This document shows, in pieces, positions 58,528-64,000 of a stretch of 64,000 bases of DNA. Source of the stretch: Brachypodium distachyon (Eukaryota; Streptophyta; Magnoliopsida; Poales; Poaceae); the NCBI RefSeq assembly GCF_000005505.3, contig NC_016131.3, positions 64,279,355 through 64,343,354 of the forward strand, read 5' to 3'. The translations under genes and the position numbers were made by a program. Under the pieces are notes generated by a model that ran no database searches, was not told the DNA's origin, and saw nothing but the letters and a program-made list of their open reading frames with translations. How positions within the stretch are numbered: the stretch's first letter is position 1; the number at the start of each line of letters is the position of its first letter.

Positions 58528-60255
58528 ATGGTTCCGCACGAGGCCAGCAGCTCGAGGCACGAGATCGTGGAGGTCTTGGGCGAGCCCGGCGAGCCATCAT
58601 CGCCGGGGACAATGCGGCTGATCGACTTCATCCCCGTCTACATTCCGACGGTGGAGAGGGGCGCGCTGAGCAGGAGCGCGCGCAAGAGCCGGTTCCTGGA
58701 CTTCCTCCGCGCCCGCCCTTCCAAGGACTGGTTCCTCCGGTCCAACTTCGTCGGCCGCCTCCGCCGCAGGAATCAAACGTCTTCGTCTTCATCAGTGGAA
58801 GAAGACCGGGAATCCCACGGGATCAACGCTGGTGTTGGTGGTGTCGAGTGCCGGCCGCGGACGCGAAGGCGGTTCCGCGTGCCGTTCGTGCGGAAGATCA
58901 AGTGGGGCAAGCTCTGGACCTACACGGTGAGCTGGTGCCGGCAGCCGGCCAACTTCGGGATGATCATCTGGCTGGCGTTCGTGGCCGCGGGGCTGCTGCT
59001 GCTGTTCCTGCTCATGACGGGGCTGCTGGACGAGGCCATCCCAAAAGAGGAGCGGCGGAAGAAGTGGACGGAGGTGACCAACCAGATCCTCAACGCGCTC
59101 TTCACCATCATGTGCCTCTACCAGCACCCCAAGATCTTCCACCACCTCGTGCTGCTCCTCCGCTGGCGGGCCGGCCCCGGCGGCGACCGCGCGGAGGTCC
59201 GCGAGGCGTACTGCAAGGAAGGCGCCCCGCGGCCGCACGACCGCGCCCACATGCTCGTCGTCGTGGCGCTGCTGCACGTCACCTGCCTGGCCCAGTACTT
59301 CTGCTGCGCCCTGTACTGGAGCTACTCGAGCACCGACCGCCCGGACTTGCCGCTCAACATCGGCAACGGGCTCGGCACGGGGGTCCCTGTCGTCGCCGTC
59401 CTCTACGTGGCCTACAGCCCGTTGGGCCGGAGGCAGGCAAACGAGCCCGACACGGAGCTGTCGTCAGTGTCGGCTGGCGGTCGCCAAACCAGGACGGATC
59501 ATCAGAACGACGGCGAGGACGTGGAGATCAGGATTTACAACCGGTCCGTGGTGGTGAGCAGCCCGGAGTGGAGCGGGGGGCTGTGCGACTGCTGCGACGA
59601 CGGGACGGTGTGCGCGCTGTCGGCGGCGTGCACGTGCTGCGTGTTCGGCTGGAACATGGAGCGGCTCGGGTTCGGCAACATGTACGTGCACGCATTCACC
59701 TTCATCCTGCTCTGCGTCGCGCCCTTCTTCACCTTCAGCGTGACGGCGCTCAACATCCACGACGACGACATCCGCGACGCCGTCGTGGCCGCGGGGGTGC
59801 TCCTGGGATTCTGCGGCTTCCTCTACGGCGGCTACTGGCGGACGCAGATGCGGAAGCGCTACAAGCTGCCTCCTGCTGCTGCAGCAGCGTCCGGGGACGG
59901 CGGGCGCTGCTGGGCCGCGACGGGGGACTGCGCCAAGTGGCTATTCTGCTGGAGCTGCGCGCTGGCGCAGGAGGTGCGGACGGCCAACTTCTACGACGTG
60001 GAGGACGACCGCTTCGTTGTGCAGTACGGCGCGCGGGACGAGGAAGGGCGCGCCGTGCTCGTGCCGCTGCCGCGGGAGGCCACGCACTCCCGGAGCCTGT
60101 CGTGCCCGCCCAAGATGGGCGCCATGATCAGCAGCCTAATGGATGTGGAGATGGCCGGCGTTGCTGCCATGGAGAGGTCGGCCACGTACAGCGGAAACCA
60201 CCATGCCATGAGGCCGCCTCTGCCTCCGCTGATACAAATGGACCGGGAAGACTAG
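58528..60255 (+). CDS. DUF2985/PLAC8 Cys-rich membrane protein
   Basis: Intronless, 575 residues from ATG 58528 (an in-frame ATG at 58483 would add 15 residues; the later start has better GC/codon character). The first 130 residues are basic and Ser-rich. A DUF2985-like region holds membrane helices at about 141-165 (IIWLAFVAAGLLLLFLLM), 241-265 and 281-298. The PLAC8 domain spans about 350-490, with GLCDCCDDGTVCALSAACTC, CCVFGWNMERLGFGN, two more helices, and WLFCWSCALAQEVRTANFYD. PLAC8 proteins in plants include cadmium-resistance and cell-number regulators, and a DUF2985-PLAC8 branch of larger membrane proteins exists whose job is unclear. Probably at the plasma membrane. GC is very high, with a long shadow frame. 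Confidence 0.88.
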   Translation: MVPHEASSSRHEIVEVLGEPGEPSSPGTMRLIDFIPVYIPTVERGALSRSARKSRFLDFLRARPSKDWFLRSNFVGRLRRRNQTSSSSSVEEDRESHGINAGVGGVECRPRTRRRFRVPFVRKIKWGKLWTYTVSWCRQPANFGMIIWLAFVAAGLLLLFLLMTGLLDEAIPKEERRKKWTEVTNQILNALFTIMCLYQHPKIFHHLVLLLRWRAGPGGDRAEVREAYCKEGAPRPHDRAHMLVVVALLHVTCLAQYFCCALYWSYSSTDRPDLPLNIGNGLGTGVPVVAVLYVAYSPLGRRQANEPDTELSSVSAGGRQTRTDHQNDGEDVEIRIYNRSVVVSSPEWSGGLCDCCDDGTVCALSAACTCCVFGWNMERLGFGNMYVHAFTFILLCVAPFFTFSVTALNIHDDDIRDAVVAAGVLLGFCGFLYGGYWRTQMRKRYKLPPAAAAASGDGGRCWAATGDCAKWLFCWSCALAQEVRTANFYDVEDDRFVVQYGARDEEGRAVLVPLPREATHSRSLSCPPKMGAMISSLMDVEMAGVAAMERSATYSGNHHAMRPPLPPLIQMDRED

Positions 60256-60484
60256 TCGCAGTTGCCACCTGTCACCTGTACTGTGTCATCGTAGACCCTG
60301 TCTATTGGGTTTGCTGCGATCGATCCTGTGTATATTATCATGATGTAAACTTGCGACGCTGATGAGATGAGCTCCCGACGCGTACTGTAGTTCGGTGAGC
60401 TGGTGATTTTATTCTACACAGATTCGTTTTCCTATCTTTTTGACTGAATCTGTTCTTTTTTGACTGAATCTGTTTTGTACCTAA
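60256..60484. other. 3' flank of the PLAC8-type gene
   Basis: Likely 3' UTR; a short TTTTTGACTGAATCTGTT direct repeat occurs at 60436 and 60456. Confidence 0.5.
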
Positions 60485-61628
60485 GAGCAACTCCAGTCGG
60501 CCCCTCATTTCGCGTCCAGCGCCAGGCCATTCGACGCGCACCCTCTTCGTTTGAGGCCCAACCGAGACCCAGCCGCACCCCCTAAACGTCAGCCCCTCTA
60601 AAAACACAATTCAAACAAAGTATTGCCGCCATTTCACAGGCCGTCTTCTCGCTCTTCGGTGTCCTCGGCAGCGTAAGGCTCCTTTTCTTGGGTGCAGGTG
60701 TAGTGGGCGTGCTGGGAGCCGTCGTTGATCATGTCGGCCATGATAGAGTTGCCTTGCGACATCCGCCGAACTAGTTGGGCGCGGGCTGGCTGCAGTCGGC
60801 TGGAAACTGCTGGAAGGAGGCGGACGGTGAGGAACCGCCGTAGGAGAGAGGGCCCTGTCACAGAGGAGGTGAGGTGAAGGCGTTGGGGTTGAAACCGCCG
60901 AGAGGATCCATGGCGAAGGTGTTGGGGTTGAAACCGCCGAGGGGATCGGTGTCGGGGTAGTCCATCGACGGCGTGGCATTCCCCTGGCGATCATGGGGTA
61001 TGTGGGGCGACACCGGCAATATGCCCGCCGGCGACGGGGACGACGAAGAGCTCCCTTGGCTGCAGCTGCTCCAGTGGGGGGCGGAGGGTGGCCGCGGCAC
61101 AGGAATGCCAGCCATCTGAGTCGAGGCCGCGGCCCTCTGCGCCCCCATCTGCCGGGCCAGGTCGGCATTCCTCTCCTTGTCCCTCCTCTCCTGTTCACGG
61201 CGGGAGGCGCTCTCGACGTTGCGGCGGGTAACATCCGCCGCCCCGTCGGTGTTGCTCATCCCTGGCGGCCGCTCCTTTTCCTTGGGTTTCTTCGCCGCTG
61301 CGTCGCCGGCCAGCGTGTAACAAGACGCTGCATACCTCTTTGGCGCCCATGCGGGGGGGGGGGGGGGAGTGGGGGAGTGGAGGGAAAAGGGATAGCCGCC
61401 GAAAATTTGGAGGGAAATTTGGATTATCTCGCCGACAAGTGTGGCCCGCATTGCCTTTTGGCTTCAGCCGGCGTCCCTGATCGCCCCCCCCCCCCCCCTC
61501 GCCCCTCCTCAAAAGTTGGGTTCGGCCTGGGGAGCCGGCTAAAAAAACAAATTGGGGAGGCCGGCTGGATCGGATTTTACGCGCCGGCGCCCTCAGGGGG
61601 CTTTTAGGGGGGTCGAGTGGAGATGCTC
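60485..61628. mobile_element. Transposon with short TIRs, 1.14 kb (Harbinger-like?)
   Basis: The left end GAGCAACTCCAGTCGGCCCC and the inverted right end GAGCATCTCCACTCGACCCC match over about 23 bases with few differences. Flanks are TAA on the left and CAA on the right, a possible mutated 3-base target of PIF/Harbinger type. GC-rich inside, with G and C runs near 61353 and 61484. Confidence 0.55.
60858..61451 (-). pseudogene. ORF inside the TIR element, Ala/Arg-rich
   Basis: Minus-strand open frame with a region RREQERRDKERNADLARQM (likely helical), then a Pro/Ser-rich part and two copies of DPLGGFNPN. A neighbouring frame (60861-60634) has GNSIMADMINDGSQ and EDTEEREDG. This style recurs in grass transposon-linked proteins that may be Myb/SANT-type ORF1 products of Harbinger elements, but no DNA-binding motif is visible. 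Split between frames, so broken. Confidence 0.4.
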
Positions 61629-64000
61629 CAAGACCTGATGGAGTCGGCGTCCCGGAATTTTTTATTTTTTTTTAGCGAAGCCGTCCCGGAGATAGAATGT
61701 GCGATCGAGATATCCAAATGTACGCAAGAGCGTAAGTGGGCCGGCCTCGCCGTAATCAGTGGATGCGACCCATGCTAATTAGGGCAGGACCGCACGATAG
61801 CCACGCGAACAAATGGATGGGACACCGTGGAACTCTCGTGCACTACATTTGCGCGGGCCTATATAATCCACACCAATGGCCTGCTGTGGAGGGCAACGGT
61901 CGATGTTTCTCATTGTTAAGGCCCATAGCCCCATATCTATGGGGGTTTGCGGAATCGGCCTAGTTTGGGGTTCTCAAAGAAATAAAAAGGACATGCCATT
62001 GCCAGCCAAACTCCTGGGTGTGCCTGGCATGTGGCGATGGGCACCTTTCTCCTTTTTCTCAGCAATCGTCCAAGACTTTTATTCCATCGACAGCTCAATT
62101 AGGAGAGGATGGCGCGAGCACAAGAATGTATGAAAGCCATATTAGCAGTTCTCCTAGCAAAGCATAATTTGAAACACTGAAAAGCTGACATGCACGATTT
62201 AATCAACTGAACGATCTGACCACACACGGACTTGTTCTCCACCTTGCTATTCCGACGTGCACCTTCCTCAATCGGTCAATCTGAGTACCATCACCTACTC
62301 TCAAATACACCCTCTGTTGAAAGATTGGACACCATTTACGACAATTTGCAATTTAATGGAATCAACAAATTTCGGTTTTGCTTTAAGCTAGTTTCCATCT
62401 AGCTCGGACTACCCTTCCAGAGCAAGTTCAATTTCTCCTGAGCCTCTAACATTGCTTTTTGCTAACACAACTGTATTAGACGTGTGAAGATTACAAAATC
62501 ACATACCATCCCTCTCTTTTGGCGTACACAGCTTTCACCATGCGAGCCAATGCAGTTTTTGTGCACATTATCGTCTCCCCTCCATAGTTGACATGTAGCA
62601 ATTCCACTTAATTTTTTTTGTCTAAATTCCTTATGTATCAATACAATACACTAAACACGCCTAGATGCATATGAATTTGTCTAAATTCGAGTTACTTATT
62701 TCCAAACGAAAAAAGTAATACATAGCAAGTCACCACTAACTACTCGCAGGTTACAAGCTATGCGTAAGAAGTGGTACACAACACATGTAGTTGCACAAAA
62801 GTATTTTGTGCTATGCAATGACCTAGAGTGTTGTCGCCATCAAGTTACAGTAGAAATCCAAAAGGGCTGTGATTTTTTTTTAAATGAACTGACACATGAT
62901 ATATTATTTTTTTTCATAAAGAATGCACGCACACATTTCAAAATTTTACATTGACCAACAATTAAACTAAAATTATACGTTGACCAATGATTAGACACAA
63001 AAATTATATCAATGGATTCGTATTTCAAAAATATTTCCAACGGTATAATTTTTATAACATATAATTTATATATTATTGATCCAATCGTTGATCGAAATTC
63101 GATCTCAGAATGTATGCGTTTTTTTAAAAATAAAAACTTTTATTGATCTCAAAGTTATATCAAGAAGTCAGAATGTGTACGCCTCGTTCTCAGTGAAAAG
63201 GAGGAATGAAAAAAAGGAAGTATCGACTATCAAATAGTTTTGTTTTACTAGCATGAGAGGACGGAACACTATATTATGTTTCCATAGGTGCGCCTAATTA
63301 AGGCCACTGATTCTGTCCACTTATTTTTTTTAAACTAAATTCTGGCCAGCACGGAGTTCTACAAAATGTTTATTCAGAGAAGTACGTTTCTCTGTTCTAA
63401 AGGGCAGAGAATGCTCCCGTGGAGTCGTGGAGAGTACCAAGTTTTTTTTTATCAGTCCGTGGAGAGTACTAAGTTAATCATGCAGCGGACAGATGTATGA
63501 TCCACATTGCTGCTGCGTGCGCTGCCGACCATCCATCAACATTCAACAGCACTGAATATTTTCAGTTGCCGGCCAACTAGTGCGACTACTCTCTGTCTCT
63601 GCAGACAAAAAGAACGACCGAGCTACACGACACGGTCGATCCGCGTCGGTGACCGACTTCTCACACGCAGCCAAGTACTCCCTCCGATCACGCACCACTG
63701 GAATTATAATCAGGAAGAGCCGAAGAGCGGCAATCGACGTCTCTAGGAGTTTCTTGACCTTGGCTGATCGAGGTGCTAATGGGCCGATTAATCAGGAAGG
63801 GCGGCAATCGACCGTTCCAGACCCTTTTACCTAACCACCGAAAGCAATGCTAGCTCTAGCTTCGTGTGGGTGCGCATATGCATGCAAGCGTTTGGATCGG
63901 TCTTACCGTCACGTGGACCAGATTTACTTTCCTGAATTATGTTATCTTCCTTGTTACCGGCAGGCAATGAGGCAGATGAGTAGGCAAGCTTTTGACCCGA
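61629..64000. other. Intergenic to the window end, no gene recognised
   Basis: AT-rich, with short A/T runs. Open frames at 62760-62954 and 63507-63834 lack family signal. The right edge may hold promoter sequence of a gene outside the window. Confidence 0.4.

Noticed and set aside
58848..60362. 504-codon open frame overlapping the PLAC8 gene in another frame
   Set aside because: Ala/Arg/Pro-rich shadow caused by the very high GC content; the overlapping frame has the membrane helices and Cys motifs of a real family.

Overview
The window is nuclear DNA of a grass, most likely a Pooideae/Triticeae species (wheat, Aegilops or barley type). The reasons are GC-rich coding exons with GT-AG introns, many Stowaway MITEs with CTCCCTCCG-type ends in TA sites, a Tat-lineage Ty3/gypsy retrotransposon with a nested long solo LTR, and grass-type gene families. 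The species call is inference from style, not from a database match.

Layout. Positions 1-38000 are a small PR10/Bet v 1-like gene cluster spread out by transposons. There are four copies: copy 1 (minus, 824-1408, intact), copy 2 (plus, 2442-3032, broken by a 16-base deletion), copy 3 (minus, 16390-16938, 5' end lost at a retrotransposon junction) and copy 4 (minus, 36802-37362, intact). Between copies 2 and 3 lie an LTR-like remnant, MITEs, an LRR fragment, a degenerate minus-strand gene for a tandem trypsin-like (protease Do-like) protein with a Mutator-like element in one intron, and a short truncated ORF. Between copies 3 and 4 sits a 17.4-kb gypsy element (16940-34311). It has decayed gag, protease, RT, RNase H, second RNase H and integrase, a spliced-looking antisense ORF near its 3' end, and a 3.78-kb solo LTR inserted inside gag with a perfect 5-base target duplication. 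DNA right of the element resembles the upstream flank of the PR10 genes, so copy 3 has been separated from its own promoter.

Positions 38000-46135 hold the best-preserved pair: a 12-exon WDR43/UTP5-like gene (minus) and a 10-exon PDCD2-like gene (plus), head to head with 322 bases between start codons and telo-box motifs in between. Both families act in making the small ribosomal subunit, so a shared promoter would make sense.

Positions 46136-64000 hold an intronless GT34 glycosyltransferase of xyloglucan xylosyltransferase type (50783-52120), a 5'-truncated and frameshifted LL-diaminopimelate aminotransferase pseudogene (54011-55311, minus), a DUF2985/PLAC8 Cys-rich membrane protein gene (58528-60255) and a 1.1-kb element with terminal inverted repeats just downstream. 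The rest is intergenic DNA with simple repeats and MITEs. All exon coordinates come from reading frames, splice signals and recalled family patterns; nothing was checked by alignment or RNA evidence.
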